A stretch of 64,000 nucleotides of DNA from Bacillota bacterium (GCA_028724185.1 JAQYDN010000006.1:33853-97852), one strand, 5' to 3'. Numbered from the stretch's first letter, positions 1 to 9,753 are shown. Notes: a model not told the origin generated them from the letters alone. Made by a program: numbers and translations.

Positions 1-1887
1 CCGCTCCTTGCGACCGCCCTCGAGGAGCAATGGGTCCGGCTCGCGTTTCAAAGTACGAAGCCCGTGAAGCGCCGGAAGAAGGAATACTACGGGGCCGTCG
101 ACGGCTATGACCGATCGCTTACGGAAAAACAACAAACGGTCTACGATCTAATCCTAAAGAAGGGACCGCTTTCGAAGGCGGCTATCAGAGAGGAGACCGG
201 ATTTTCCGATTCGCCGATGGAGACGCTCCTGGGGAAGGGGGCGCTGCGTCCGTCGCAACCTCCCCTCCCCAGGAGAGAAGAGCCGCCCGTCCTCCGGGTG
301 GATCAAAAAAAGGCGATCGAGGCGATCGAACGCTCGGATAGACGGGGACACTTGTTGTTCGGCGACACCGGAACGGGGAAGACCGAAGTCTATATGCAGC
401 TCGCGCAAAGGGCAATGGACAGGGGGCTCTCATCGCTTATGATCGTCCCCGAAATCGGACTCGCCGCGCAGATGGTCGACCGCCTCTCGGCCCGTTTTCC
501 GGGGAAGGTCGACATCCTGCACTCTCAACGCAGCGAAGGCGAGAAGGCCGAGGCGTGGCTCCGGCTAAAGAACGAACCGGGACGCATCGTCGTCGGCGCG
601 CGCTCCGCCGTATTTACGCAGGTTCCATCGCTCGGCTATATTTTTATCGACGAAGAACAAGAAGAGAGCTACGACTATCAGGAAGGGCTGCGCTACGACG
701 TCAGGAAGGTCGCGGAGATGCGGAGTAAGATCGAAGGCGGCAAAGTCGTCTACGGATCGGCGACGCCTTCTGTGAAGACGTATGCGCGCACGGGAAGGGA
801 GCTTGAACGCCATCGCCTGACGGGTGACCCCGATAAAACCAAGCGCCCTTCGCCGATCGAAGTCGTCGATATGCGCGAAGAGCTCCTTCGGGGAAATACC
901 GAAATTCTCTCCGCGCGCATGGTCGAAGGGTTGGAAGAGACGCTGCGCAATCAAAAACAGGCGATTTTATTTATTAACCGCCGCGGATTCAGCCACTTCG
1001 TCAGTTGTAGACGGTGCGGGCACGTGATCGAGTGCGACGCCTGCGATATATCGATGGTCTACCATAGAAAGACGGGGCGCATGCACTGTCACTACTGCGG
1101 CCGGACGAAGCCGTATCCGAGGACGTGTCCCGTGTGCGGGAGCGAATATCTAAAACAATTCGGCATCGGCACGGAGCAGGTGGAGAGCTGGATCGCGCGT
1201 CACTTTCCCGAGGCGCGGGTATTGCGTATGGATAAGGACACGATGTCTCAAAAGGGAAAGTACGAAAAACTTTACCGCAGCATGCAAAATCACGAGGCGG
1301 ATGTCCTCGTCGGTACGCAGATGCTCGCGAAGGGATTCGACTTTAAAGACGTCGATTTCGTCGGCGTCGTCGCGGCGGATTTATCGCTGTTCGTCTCGGA
1401 TTACCGCGCGCAGGAAAGGACTTTTCAACTGCTGACGCAGGTCGCGGGCCGAGCCGGCAGAGGAGAACGCAGAGGACGTGCGGTTATTCAGACCTACAAT
1501 CCCGAGAACTACAGCATCTCTTATGCCAGAGATCGCGAGTACGAGCGCTTTTATCACCGCGAGATGGAGGAGCGAAGGCGTTTTCTCTATCCCCCGTATA
1601 TACACCTCGTCAAGATCCACGTACGGGGTACGGGGAAAGTGGAGGAGACGGCGTATAATTGGCAGAAGACGCTCGGGGCGATCAATCGCCACGAACACCT
1701 GGACGTTCAAATCGCCGAACCCGTCGAGCAACCCAAGATAAAGAATAAACGACATTATTCGGTGACGGCGAAAGTGTTCCCCGAGGAATATAGGACTTTT
1801 TTAAAGGTGCTAAAACGGGTATTAATGAACTATTATCAGAATATAACGGAAAAAAACATATATGTAACATTGGAATTGGATGGATAA
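1..1887 (+). CDS. priA: Primosomal replication restart helicase PriA (5'-truncated by window edge)
   Basis: PriA is a 3'-to-5' superfamily 2 DNA helicase that reloads the replisome at stalled forks. The frame is open from base 1, so the gene begins upstream; the GTG at 64 is only an internal codon. Walker A GDTGTGKTEVY lies near 361. The DEAH-box-like motif near 650 reads DEEQ, where the family usually has DEEH. Four CxxC pairs between about 1006 and 1140 (CRRCG, CDACD, CHYCG, CPVCG) form the zinc-binding insertion typical of PriA, followed by helicase motifs ending in QVAGRAGRG. It is the first visible gene of a long operon; def follows after 14 bp. Identity is very secure; the missing part is the N-terminal DNA-binding domain. 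Confidence 0.96.
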   Translation, partial: PLLATALEEQWVRLAFQSTKPVKRRKKEYYGAVDGYDRSLTEKQQTVYDLILKKGPLSKAAIREETGFSDSPMETLLGKGALRPSQPPLPRREEPPVLRVDQKKAIEAIERSDRRGHLLFGDTGTGKTEVYMQLAQRAMDRGLSSLMIVPEIGLAAQMVDRLSARFPGKVDILHSQRSEGEKAEAWLRLKNEPGRIVVGARSAVFTQVPSLGYIFIDEEQEESYDYQEGLRYDVRKVAEMRSKIEGGKVVYGSATPSVKTYARTGRELERHRLTGDPDKTKRPSPIEVVDMREELLRGNTEILSARMVEGLEETLRNQKQAILFINRRGFSHFVSCRRCGHVIECDACDISMVYHRKTGRMHCHYCGRTKPYPRTCPVCGSEYLKQFGIGTEQVESWIARHFPEARVLRMDKDTMSQKGKYEKLYRSMQNHEADVLVGTQMLAKGFDFKDVDFVGVVAADLSLFVSDYRAQERTFQLLTQVAGRAGRGERRGRAVIQTYNPENYSISYARDREYERFYHREMEERRRFLYPPYIHLVKIHVRGTGKVEETAYNWQKTLGAINRHEHLDVQIAEPVEQPKIKNKRHYSVTAKVFPEEYRTFLKVLKRVLMNYYQNITEKNIYVTLELDG

Positions 1888-1901
1888 AGGAGTGTAACGG
1901 A

Positions 1902-2387
1902 ATGGCTATTTTACAGATCCGGACGGACGGAGACCCGATATTGCACAAAAAATCGAGAGAAGTCGAGGTGTTCGACGAGAAACTCAAGCGCACGATCGAC
2001 GACATGTACGAGACCATGTACGATGCCGAGGGCGTGGGACTTGCGGCGGTACAAGTCGGCAAGCTTAAGCGCCTTATCGTCATCGACGACTACGAGGGGA
2101 CCAAGATCGTCTTGATCAACCCCGAAGTCCTCGAGGAGGCGGGAGAGAGCGAAGCGCTCGAAGGTTGTCTGAGCGTGCCGGAGCGCGTCGGAAAGGTCAA
2201 ACGGTTTGAGACGATCAAGATCAAGTATCGGGATCCCGAGGGCGAGGAAAAGACGCTCGAAGCGGAAGGTTTTCTCGCGCGCATCATTCAACACGAAATG
2301 GACCACTTGGAAGGCATCCTCTACACCGATATCGCCGAAGAGATGTATACGGTAAACGATCGGGAGGAAGCTGAAAGCGAGGCGTAA
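1902..2387 (+). CDS. def: Peptide deformylase
   Basis: This metalloenzyme removes the formyl group from the N-terminal methionine of new proteins in the cytoplasm. All three family motifs are present in the 161-residue product: GVGLAAVQ (residues 44-51), EGCLS with the metal-binding Cys89, and HEMDH (131-135) supplying the two histidines and the catalytic glutamate. The ATG at 1902 sits nine bases after AAAGGAG. It lies immediately before fmt, the gene that adds the formyl group to initiator Met-tRNA, the classic def-fmt pairing. Length is normal for the family. Confidence 0.97.
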   Translation: MAILQIRTDGDPILHKKSREVEVFDEKLKRTIDDMYETMYDAEGVGLAAVQVGKLKRLIVIDDYEGTKIVLINPEVLEEAGESEALEGCLSVPERVGKVKRFETIKIKYRDPEGEEKTLEAEGFLARIIQHEMDHLEGILYTDIAEEMYTVNDREEAESEA

Positions 2388-2391
2388 TCTT

Positions 2392-3306
2392 ATGAAAAGT
2401 GTATTTTTTGGAACGCCGGAGTTCGCTCTGCCGACGCTCGAGGCGCTCAACGAATATACCGATCTTGCGCTCGTCGTCACGCAGGAAGACAGAAAAAGAG
2501 GTCGCGGTAAGAAAGTTACGCCGACGCCCGTCAAAGCGCGGGCACAGGAGCTCGGCATCGAGGTTTTTCAACCGGAAAAGGTAAACGACGAGGCATCGCT
2601 TGAGAAACTTCGGAGCGTGGAGGCGGATTTATTTATCGTCGTGGCCTACGGTCAAATCCTGTCACAGGACTTAATCGACATCCCGAAGAAATATATTATG
2701 AACGTCCACAGCTCTCTCCTTCCCAAGTATCGGGGGGCTGCGCCGATGCAGTGGGCGATTTTAAACGGCGATGAGACGACGGGCGTAAGTCTTATGCAGG
2801 TCGAAAAGGGATTGGACAGCGGCGCGGTGTATGCGATGCGCGAAACGCCGATCGGCGACAAAAACTTCGGCGCCGTCCACGACGAGCTCGCGCTCCTCGG
2901 AGCGGACCTCCTCAAAGCATTTATCGACGACCTCGAACACGGCGAAGTCGCCTTTAAGCCGCAAGACGACGCCGAGTCGACGTATGCACCGAAGATCGAC
3001 GACGCGTTGATGACGTTGGATCCGTTCGAACAGACGGCCGAGGAGTTTGTGAGAAAAGTCAGGGCGTTTTCGCCGGAGCCCGGGGCACACTTGCTGCTCT
3101 TGGGCGAGAGGCTGAAGGTCTACGACGCGCTCGTTTCGAACGAATCGCTTCAAGCGGGAGAGTTCTTGGCGACGAAAAAGAAACTTTCGATCGGCACACG
3201 CGAAGGTTCGGTGTCGATTCGAGAACTGCAACGCCCGGGTAAAAAGAGAATGCCCGTCGGCTCGTATTTGGCGGGTGCGCATCTGCCGGAGAGAGGAGAG
3301 ATCTGA
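2392..3306 (+). CDS. fmt: Methionyl-tRNA formyltransferase
   Basis: Fmt formylates initiator Met-tRNA using 10-formyl-tetrahydrofolate. The 304-residue protein has the N-terminal formyltransferase fold with the catalytic region NVHSSLLPKYRGAAP: Asn104, His106 and the SLLP loop at 108-111, plus Asp142. The C-terminal part (after about residue 205) matches the tRNA-binding OB-like domain. It starts 4 bp after the def stop, and its TGA overlaps the ATG of the next gene by one base (TGATG), implying translational coupling. Confidence 0.96.
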   Translation: MKSVFFGTPEFALPTLEALNEYTDLALVVTQEDRKRGRGKKVTPTPVKARAQELGIEVFQPEKVNDEASLEKLRSVEADLFIVVAYGQILSQDLIDIPKKYIMNVHSSLLPKYRGAAPMQWAILNGDETTGVSLMQVEKGLDSGAVYAMRETPIGDKNFGAVHDELALLGADLLKAFIDDLEHGEVAFKPQDDAESTYAPKIDDALMTLDPFEQTAEEFVRKVRAFSPEPGAHLLLLGERLKVYDALVSNESLQAGEFLATKKKLSIGTREGSVSIRELQRPGKKRMPVGSYLAGAHLPERGEI

Positions 3307-3992
3307 TGTACGGTTATTACGGCTACGATATCTATTATCTCATCTACCTGCTACCGGGCATGTTGCTCGCGATGTATGCGCAGGCGAAGATCAAGCATAA
3401 TTTCGATACGTATAGCCGCATCTACAATTCGAAAGGGCTTACCGGCGCGGAGACGGCCGATATGATCTTAAGGGGCAACGACATTCGGGATGTCAGGATC
3501 GAAAGGGTCAAGGGATCTCTCACCGACCACTACGATCCCGTCAACCGCGTCCTGCGCTTGAGCGAGACCGTCTACGGTTCCGAATCCATCGCCGCTCTAG
3601 GTGTCGCTGCACACGAGGCGGGGCACGCCATTCAGCACCATACCCAATATGTACCGTTGAAACTTAGAAATGCGATCGTACCGGCGGCGAATATCGGATC
3701 CAATTTTTCGTTTTTACTCGTATTCTTGGGTCTGTTCGCCTCCAACACTCTCTTGAAGTGGGGCATCGCTCTTTTCGCCATCACGGTCTTGTTTCAACTC
3801 TTGACGTTACCCGTCGAATATAACGCGAGCCGTCGGGCGAAGGCGATCTTAAGTGAAGGCATTCTCTCCCGTGAGGAAATGGTCGGCGTCGAGAAGGTCT
3901 TGTCCGCCGCGGCATTGACCTATGTCGCGAGCCTCGTCGCCGCGATCGGGACGCTGCTGCGCTTTTTATCTTTCGATAGGAGACGCGATTAA
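3306..3992 (+). CDS. Membrane neutral zinc metallopeptidase (YugP-like)
   Basis: The 228-residue product has the zincin motif HEAGH at residues 103-107, followed by hydrophobic segments near 120-165 and 200-220 and an N-terminal hydrophobic stretch near 10-25. This is the arrangement of the YugP family of membrane zinc peptidases (COG2738), whose substrate is not known to me. A likely third zinc ligand is the Glu in PVEYNASRRA near residue 169. It overlaps fmt by one base and rsmB by one base (TAATG). The position between fmt and rsmB recurs in Firmicutes genomes. The family call is firm; the function is open. Confidence 0.88.
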   Translation: MYGYYGYDIYYLIYLLPGMLLAMYAQAKIKHNFDTYSRIYNSKGLTGAETADMILRGNDIRDVRIERVKGSLTDHYDPVNRVLRLSETVYGSESIAALGVAAHEAGHAIQHHTQYVPLKLRNAIVPAANIGSNFSFLLVFLGLFASNTLLKWGIALFAITVLFQLLTLPVEYNASRRAKAILSEGILSREEMVGVEKVLSAAALTYVASLVAAIGTLLRFLSFDRRRD

Positions 3993-5275
3993 TGAAAAAT
4001 CCGCGATTTACAGCCTTTAAGGCACTGCAAGATGTCGAGAGAGGCGAGTATATTCAGGATGCCCTGCGCTTGGGCGATTTAAGTGAAAGAGACAGACGGC
4101 TCGCGGAAAACATCGCCTACGGCACCGTCCAAAACCAAATATATCTCGACGATGTGATCGATCGCTACGTGACCTCGCCGGATAAGTTGAAACAGAATAT
4201 ACGCCTTTTGCTGCGCACGGCGCTCTACCAAATGCGCTTTTTGGATCGCGTTCCGGATCGCGCTGTCGTAAACGAGAGCGTCGAGTTGGCAAAGATCATC
4301 TCCAATCGAGGGGCCGCGGGACTCGTCAACGGCGTCCTGCGAGCGATCATACGGTCGAAGGAAGAGGCCTTTAGTATCGATAAAGAGGACGAAGTCGAGC
4401 GTCTGTCGGTGCGTTACAGCTTTCCGAGGGAGTGGGTCGTCTACTTTAAGGCTCTGTTGAAAGACGACGCCGAGGCGTTTTTTAAATCGACGTTTCGGCG
4501 TGCCCACGTAACGCTTCGCCCGGTCCGCTGCGACAGGGATGCGTTAAAAAAGGCGTTGAGCGAGGTCGGATACGAGTTGAAAGATTCGACGGTCCGAACG
4601 GAGGCCGTCGAGGTTTTACATCCCGCGGGTCTGTTTCAAACGGATGCGTTTAAGCGCGGACTTTTTTACGTACAGGACGCGTCGTCACAAAGCGTCGTCG
4701 ACCTCTTTTCGGACGGCGAAGACGCCGAGGCGTTGGATCTGTGTGCCGCACCCGGTGGGAAGAGCTTCCAGATGGCCGAGAGGTTTCGCCGCGTCGATGC
4801 TTACGACGTCTCGGCTAAGCGGCTCGAGGTGATGAAGGAAAACATTGAACGCCTGGGGTACGATAATATTTCGACGGCTGTGAGAGACGGAAGGACGCCG
4901 CTTCCCGACAAGCGCTACGATCGCGTGTTGGTCGATGCGCCTTGTTCGGGACTCGGTCTGTTGCGTAAAAAACCCGAGATGAAGTATCGCATCGCGCCTG
5001 AGGATCTGCCTCATTTGGCGAAGTCGCAGCGCGCGCTATTGGAAAATGCCTACCGCGCGCTGAAAGAGGACGGAGAACTCGTCTACAGTACCTGTACCGT
5101 CACCGTCGAAGAAAATGAAGGCGTCCTGGCGTCTTTTTTAGCGGATCACCCCGAGTGTCGAATCGCGGGGAAGGGCGTTCGGTATTGGCCGCATCGCCAC
5201 GATTCGGACGGTTTTACGATGGCACGAATTGTCAGAAAGGATACTTATGCACTGGATGGAAATGACGCCTCATGA
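3992..5275 (+). CDS. rsmB: 16S rRNA (cytosine-967-C5)-methyltransferase RsmB
   Basis: RsmB methylates C967 of 16S rRNA using S-adenosylmethionine. The 427-residue protein has an N-terminal NusB-like RNA-binding domain (about residues 1-130) and a C-terminal Rossmann methyltransferase domain. The SAM-binding stretch is LDLCAAPGGKS, followed by DAPCSGLG and the catalytic cysteine in YSTCTVTVEENE. The ATG at 3992 shares a base with the previous stop codon. The stop codon lies 29 bases beyond the chosen rlmN start, so the two rRNA methyltransferase genes overlap. Confidence 0.95.
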   Translation: MKNPRFTAFKALQDVERGEYIQDALRLGDLSERDRRLAENIAYGTVQNQIYLDDVIDRYVTSPDKLKQNIRLLLRTALYQMRFLDRVPDRAVVNESVELAKIISNRGAAGLVNGVLRAIIRSKEEAFSIDKEDEVERLSVRYSFPREWVVYFKALLKDDAEAFFKSTFRRAHVTLRPVRCDRDALKKALSEVGYELKDSTVRTEAVEVLHPAGLFQTDAFKRGLFYVQDASSQSVVDLFSDGEDAEALDLCAAPGGKSFQMAERFRRVDAYDVSAKRLEVMKENIERLGYDNISTAVRDGRTPLPDKRYDRVLVDAPCSGLGLLRKKPEMKYRIAPEDLPHLAKSQRALLENAYRALKEDGELVYSTCTVTVEENEGVLASFLADHPECRIAGKGVRYWPHRHDSDGFTMARIVRKDTYALDGNDAS

Positions 5276-6272
5276 GTTAAAGGATTTCGTCGTCGACCTA
5301 GGCGAAAAATCGTTTCGGGGGACGCAGTTATTTGAAGGGATTCACGGACAGAGAAAAGATCTTGCGGAGATGACGAATATTCCCAAAAGTCTCGTAGAAG
5401 CTTTGCCCGAACCGCTCGAGTCCGTCGAGATCGTCAAACGCCTGGCCTCGAAACTCGACGAGACAAAGAAGTACCTCTACCGCTTGAGCGACGGCGAGAT
5501 CGTCGAAGGCGTCCTGATGAAGTACCGTCACGGCTACAGTCTATGCGTATCGACGCAGGTCGGTTGTCGCATGGGGTGTAAGTTCTGTGTTTCGACCTTA
5601 AACGGCCTCATTCGAAATTTGCGACCGTTCGAGATGCTTTCGCAGGTATATGCCGTGGAAGCGCGGGAAAATATTCATATTTCGAATATTATTTTGATGG
5701 GAAGCGGCGAGCCGTTTGACAATTATGACCATGTCTTGCGGTTTTTGAGGCTTCTTCACGAGCCGAAGGGTCAGAACATGAGCTATCGCAACATGACGAT
5801 CTCCTCCTGCGGCCTGGTCGACGGAATTAAGACCTTGGCCGAGGAAGGGATTCCCGTCAATCTCGCGATCAGTTTACACGAGACGGAGCAGGGCGAGAGG
5901 AAAAAGCTCATGCCCGTCGCCGCCCGCTACGACATGGCGCAGTTGTTTGATGCACTCAGGTACTATGTCGATCGAACGGGTCAGCGCATCACGCTCGAGT
6001 ACACGCTCATTCAAGGTCAAAACGACGGCATGCGCAACATCCGGGAATTCGAAGAGTTGACGAGGGGCCTGCTTTGTCATGTGAACTTAATTCCGCTCAA
6101 CACGACGGATCACTTTTCGCACACGAAGCCGGGTCGCGAACACATCTTGAGGTTTCAAAGAGAGTTGTCCCAACGTGGCATATCGTGTACAATACGAAGA
6201 GAATTAGGCAGTGATATTCAGGCAAGTTGCGGTCAGTTAAAAGCCGGAGCGGTAGCCGTAGAGGCAAGGTGA
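5247..6272 (+). CDS. rlmN: Dual-specificity 23S rRNA/tRNA adenine-C2 methyltransferase RlmN
   Basis: RlmN is a radical SAM enzyme that makes 2-methyladenosine at A2503 of 23S rRNA and at A37 of some tRNAs. The [4Fe-4S] motif is CRMGCKFC (Cys107, 111, 114 counted from this start), and the methyl-carrying cysteine is in DIQASCGQL near residue 328. I chose the ATG at 5247, preceded by AGAAAGG with six bases of spacing. An upstream TTG at 5229 is in frame but has no ribosome binding site. The resulting 341 residues match the family length. Confidence 0.95.
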   Translation: MHWMEMTPHELKDFVVDLGEKSFRGTQLFEGIHGQRKDLAEMTNIPKSLVEALPEPLESVEIVKRLASKLDETKKYLYRLSDGEIVEGVLMKYRHGYSLCVSTQVGCRMGCKFCVSTLNGLIRNLRPFEMLSQVYAVEARENIHISNIILMGSGEPFDNYDHVLRFLRLLHEPKGQNMSYRNMTISSCGLVDGIKTLAEEGIPVNLAISLHETEQGERKKLMPVAARYDMAQLFDALRYYVDRTGQRITLEYTLIQGQNDGMRNIREFEELTRGLLCHVNLIPLNTTDHFSHTKPGREHILRFQRELSQRGISCTIRRELGSDIQASCGQLKAGAVAVEAR

Positions 6273-6276
6273 GACT

Positions 6277-6981
6277 ATGAAAATATCAGCATATAGCCAC
6301 ATTGGCGGTAGAGAAAACAACGAAGACAGCTATTATGTGGATCCGAATAAGCACTTCGCTATATTGGCCGATGGCATGGGCGGACACGCGGCGGGCGAAA
6401 AGGCCAGCGAAATAGCCGTCAATGTTTTGAAAAAACGATTATCCGGAACGGTAAAAAGCGAAAAAAAGCTTCTTAAATTATTGAACGACGGCGTTCGCGA
6501 AGCGAACACCGAGATCTTTAAGAAGTCCGCGGAACACTTGAAGTATCGCGGCATGGGTACGACGCTCAGTGTGGTTTATTTACTGAACGACAAGCTTTAC
6601 TATCTCAATATCGGCGATTCCAGAATTTACGGGTACGGCGATGAGCTTTTTCAAATTTCAAAAGACGACAGTTTCGTCAATTACTTATTGGACATCGGCG
6701 ACATTTCGGAAGAAGAGGCGAGGGTCCACCCCAAAAAGAACGTATTGACCAAGGCGCTCGGCACGGCACAGGGCGTCGATTTTGAGATTCGAAGTCTCGA
6801 GGAAAACTTGCGATTTATTGTTCTCTGCTCCGACGGCTTATCCGATGTCGTAGACATTCAAAACATCGAAAAAATCTTGGAGTCCGAGGAAGAAGATTAC
6901 TCGAAAAGATTAGTTCAAGAAGCATTGGACTGTGACGGAAAAGACAATATCACGGTCATCGTCTTTGATAGTAGTAGGTGA
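6277..6981 (+). CDS. prpC: PP2C-family Ser/Thr protein phosphatase (PrpC/Stp type)
   Basis: This metal-dependent phosphatase reverses phosphorylation by the kinase encoded next door. PP2C motifs are clear in the 234 residues: RENNED (12-17), ADGMGGHAAGEKAS beginning at residue 31, GDSRIYGY, SDGLSDVV and the terminal DGKDNITVIV with metal-binding Asp. The gene starts 4 bp after rlmN and its stop lies just before the prkC start, the standard prpC-prkC-rsgA order of Gram-positive bacteria. There is no membrane segment, so the protein is cytosolic. Confidence 0.95.
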   Translation: MKISAYSHIGGRENNEDSYYVDPNKHFAILADGMGGHAAGEKASEIAVNVLKKRLSGTVKSEKKLLKLLNDGVREANTEIFKKSAEHLKYRGMGTTLSVVYLLNDKLYYLNIGDSRIYGYGDELFQISKDDSFVNYLLDIGDISEEEARVHPKKNVLTKALGTAQGVDFEIRSLEENLRFIVLCSDGLSDVVDIQNIEKILESEEEDYSKRLVQEALDCDGKDNITVIVFDSSR

Positions 6982-6985
6982 GGGT

Positions 6986-8878
6986 ATGCAAGGAATGATT
7001 TTAGCTGATAGGTACGAGTGCCTGAAAAAAATCGGCAGCGGAGGCATGGGCGATGTCTACAAAGCCCACGACCGCAGGCTCGATCGCATCGTAGCCATCA
7101 AAGTCTTAAAAAGCGAATATAACGAGGACGACAATTTCATCCGAAAGTTCCGTAGGGAATCCTTGGCGGCGGCCAGTATCTCGCATCCCAACATCGTAAG
7201 CATCTACGACGTGGGGATGGAGACGATCGCCGGAGAAGACGTCTACTACATTGTCATGGAATACATCGACGGCAAGACACTCAAGGAGCTGATACGGGAA
7301 GAGGGCGTGCTTTCTCAGAATCAGGCGTTGAACTACTTGATTCAAATTGCGGAAGCCTTAAAGATCGCCCACAGCAAAAATATTATTCACCGCGATATCA
7401 AGTCGCAAAATATCATGGTGACGCGCGACAATCGCGTAAAGGTAACGGACTTCGGCATTGCGCGCATGGCGGGGAATGCCACCGTTACCGTAACCAATGC
7501 CGTGATGGGAAGCGTTCATTATTTCTCTCCCGAGCAGGCGCGCGGACAGAGAGTCGACGCCAGAAGCGATATTTATTCAATGGGGATCGTGCTCTTTGAG
7601 ATGTTGACGGGAGATGTGCCGTTTGATTCGGAAAATCCCATTACCGTCGCGCTCATGCACGTACAAAACGAAATTCCGATGCCCTCCGAGAGAAATCCGA
7701 GGGTCAGCCCCGAAGTCGACATGGTCTTTAAGCACATGACCGAAAAGAAGCCGTCTGACCGCTACGATAACGTCAGCTTGATTATCGAAGATGTGAAGAC
7801 GATCCTCTTGGGGAAGGTGTATGGAGACCGCGGAAGTGACGATACGCGATCGACCGTCGTAATTCCCCCGAAGGCGAGAAATGCCGCCGCCGAGTCTCAT
7901 CAAAAGACCGCGCCGATAAAACATAACGGCAAACAACCGAAAAAGCCGAAGAAAAAGAAAAAATCTAACCCCGTCGCCACGATCGGCGGGGTGGTATTGG
8001 CACTTCTCGTCCTGTTTGCGCTCGTCTTCGGCGGTTCAAAGATTAAGAGCATCTTGAACTCGAACGAGGAAAAAGCGGCAGTCGAAATGGTCGACCTCAT
8101 CGGAAAGGATGTTTCCGATGCGAAAGATTTCGCGGCGTCCAACGACTTAAAGCTGGAAATAGACGAAAAAGAATCCGACGAGGGAATGACCCCCGGGACG
8201 ATCTTGTCACAGTCCGTCGAGCCGGGCGAAATTCTCAAGCGGGGCGATCAATTTTCCGTCGTGATCGCGAAAGAAAAGGAAAAAGTAAAAGTTCCGGATC
8301 TGAAAAACATGACAGTCTCCGAAGCGCAGTCGGCTCTTCGAGAGGTAGAACTCGACTTGGTGGTCGATAAGACGGAAAAGAGCTCTCAAGTTCCGGCGGG
8401 ACGCATCATTAGACAGTCTCCCGGAGTCGACGAGGAACTTCCGAAGGGAGAAAATGTCCACGTCGTCATGAGCAAGGGAGAAGACGCGAAGATGACGGTC
8501 GTTCCCAATTTGCGCGGCGTGACGGTCGAAAAAGCCCGGGCGCTCTTGGCGCAACAGGGACTGAAACTGGGCAATGTCGAAGAACGCGAGGACATCTCCG
8601 TCGGTCCGGGCGAAGTCATCTGGCAGCAGTACAACAGCGGAAACCAAGTTAAAGTCGGGCAAAGCGTCGATATTATTATCAGCAAACACCCGGTTCAAGA
8701 AGAACAACCACCGGAAACTCCGCCGAGTCAACCGCCTCAAGAGGAAGAACCGCCTACAGGCGAGAGTAATCCGCCGCAATCTTCCGAGAACGAGGACAAT
8801 AACGACGGCGACACGGCCTTTCTCTTAAACGGCCGGAAGAGTTCTATCGCCCAAACGGTGAGTATCCGATGCGCATAA
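6986..8878 (+). CDS. prkC: Membrane Ser/Thr kinase with PASTA domains (PrkC/Stk1)
   Basis: PrkC senses muropeptides or lipid II outside the cell and phosphorylates cytosolic targets. From the ATG at 6986 (AGGTGAGG upstream) the product is 630 residues. The kinase domain has the glycine loop GSGGMG (17-22), Lys39, HRDIKSQN (135-142) and DFG (155-157). A Lys-rich juxtamembrane run (KKPKKKKK) precedes a single membrane segment, VVLALLVLFALVFGG. Three PASTA repeats follow, beginning VDLIGKDV, VKVPDLKN and VPNLRGVT, and then a Pro/Glu-rich tail. The last 10 bases overlap rsgA. In Bacillus subtilis, RsgA is a reported PrkC substrate, so the linkage may be functional. An in-frame start at 6932 would lie inside prpC and is unlikely. 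Confidence 0.95.
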   Translation: MQGMILADRYECLKKIGSGGMGDVYKAHDRRLDRIVAIKVLKSEYNEDDNFIRKFRRESLAAASISHPNIVSIYDVGMETIAGEDVYYIVMEYIDGKTLKELIREEGVLSQNQALNYLIQIAEALKIAHSKNIIHRDIKSQNIMVTRDNRVKVTDFGIARMAGNATVTVTNAVMGSVHYFSPEQARGQRVDARSDIYSMGIVLFEMLTGDVPFDSENPITVALMHVQNEIPMPSERNPRVSPEVDMVFKHMTEKKPSDRYDNVSLIIEDVKTILLGKVYGDRGSDDTRSTVVIPPKARNAAAESHQKTAPIKHNGKQPKKPKKKKKSNPVATIGGVVLALLVLFALVFGGSKIKSILNSNEEKAAVEMVDLIGKDVSDAKDFAASNDLKLEIDEKESDEGMTPGTILSQSVEPGEILKRGDQFSVVIAKEKEKVKVPDLKNMTVSEAQSALREVELDLVVDKTEKSSQVPAGRIIRQSPGVDEELPKGENVHVVMSKGEDAKMTVVPNLRGVTVEKARALLAQQGLKLGNVEEREDISVGPGEVIWQQYNSGNQVKVGQSVDIIISKHPVQEEQPPETPPSQPPQEEEPPTGESNPPQSSENEDNNDGDTAFLLNGRKSSIAQTVSIRCA

Positions 8879-9753
8879 AAGGTAAAATAACGAAATTGCT
8901 TGGAGGTTTTTATTACGTCGCCGCGGAAGACGGTGGCGTTTACGAAACCCGAGCGAGGGGAATCTTTAGACATTTGAATCAAAAACCGGTCGTCGGGGAT
9001 CTCGTCGAAATCACGGTCGACGAGGCGCACCGCCTCAGTTCGGTCGAGACGATCTTGCCGAGAAAAAACAGTATTTTACGGCCGCCTATCGCCAATGTGG
9101 ATCAAATCCTGATGTTTATACCGACCGCGAATCCGCGCTTTAACCTGTTGCTCGTCGATAAAATGCTCGCCTATTACGAATACAAACAAGTCGAGATTTA
9201 TCCGGTCATATCGAAGGTCGACATCGATTCGGATGTCGGAGGAGAATTGGCCGAGCTGTACTCAAACAGTGGCTACGAGGTATTTAAATTATCGGAATTT
9301 GACGACACATCCGTCGAGGCGATCGCCTCGCTTTTGCCGCACAAGACGACGGCGCTGAGCGGGGTATCGGGTTCCGGGAAGACGACTTTTTTAAATCGCG
9401 TGTTGAACTTAAATTTAGAGACGGGTTCGGTCAGCGAAAAGACGAATCGCGGGAAACACACGACGCGCCACACGGAGATTTTTAAAGGACCGGAGGATAT
9501 GTATTTATTCGACACCCCCGGATTTTCCAGCATGGAAATTTCAGAGATCGAATCGCGGTCGTTGGACCTCTACTTTAGGGAATTTTCAAACTATAGGCCG
9601 CACTGTAAATTTTTAGACTGCACGCACCGCGCCGAGCCGGATTGTGCCGTGCGCGCTGCGAGTGAATCCGGCGCGATCAGTCGGTCGAGATTCGATAACT
9701 ATTTAAAGATTTTCGAGGATTTATCAGAAAAGGAGAGTTCCAAATGGCGTTAG
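8869..9753 (+). CDS. rsgA: Ribosome small-subunit-dependent GTPase RsgA
   Basis: RsgA is a circularly permuted GTPase that checks maturation of the 30S subunit. The 294-residue product has an N-terminal OB-fold (about 1-70), then G4-like SKVDID, the P-loop GVSGSGKTTFLN, G3 DTPGF, and a C-terminal zinc motif (Cys-x4-Cys-x-His-x5-Cys in CKFLDCTHRAEPDC). The motif order G4-G1-G3 is diagnostic. It overlaps both prkC and rpe, so expression is coupled to the kinase/phosphatase pair. Confidence 0.96.
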   Translation: MRIKGKITKLLGGFYYVAAEDGGVYETRARGIFRHLNQKPVVGDLVEITVDEAHRLSSVETILPRKNSILRPPIANVDQILMFIPTANPRFNLLLVDKMLAYYEYKQVEIYPVISKVDIDSDVGGELAELYSNSGYEVFKLSEFDDTSVEAIASLLPHKTTALSGVSGSGKTTFLNRVLNLNLETGSVSEKTNRGKHTTRHTEIFKGPEDMYLFDTPGFSSMEISEIESRSLDLYFREFSNYRPHCKFLDCTHRAEPDCAVRAASESGAISRSRFDNYLKIFEDLSEKESSKWR

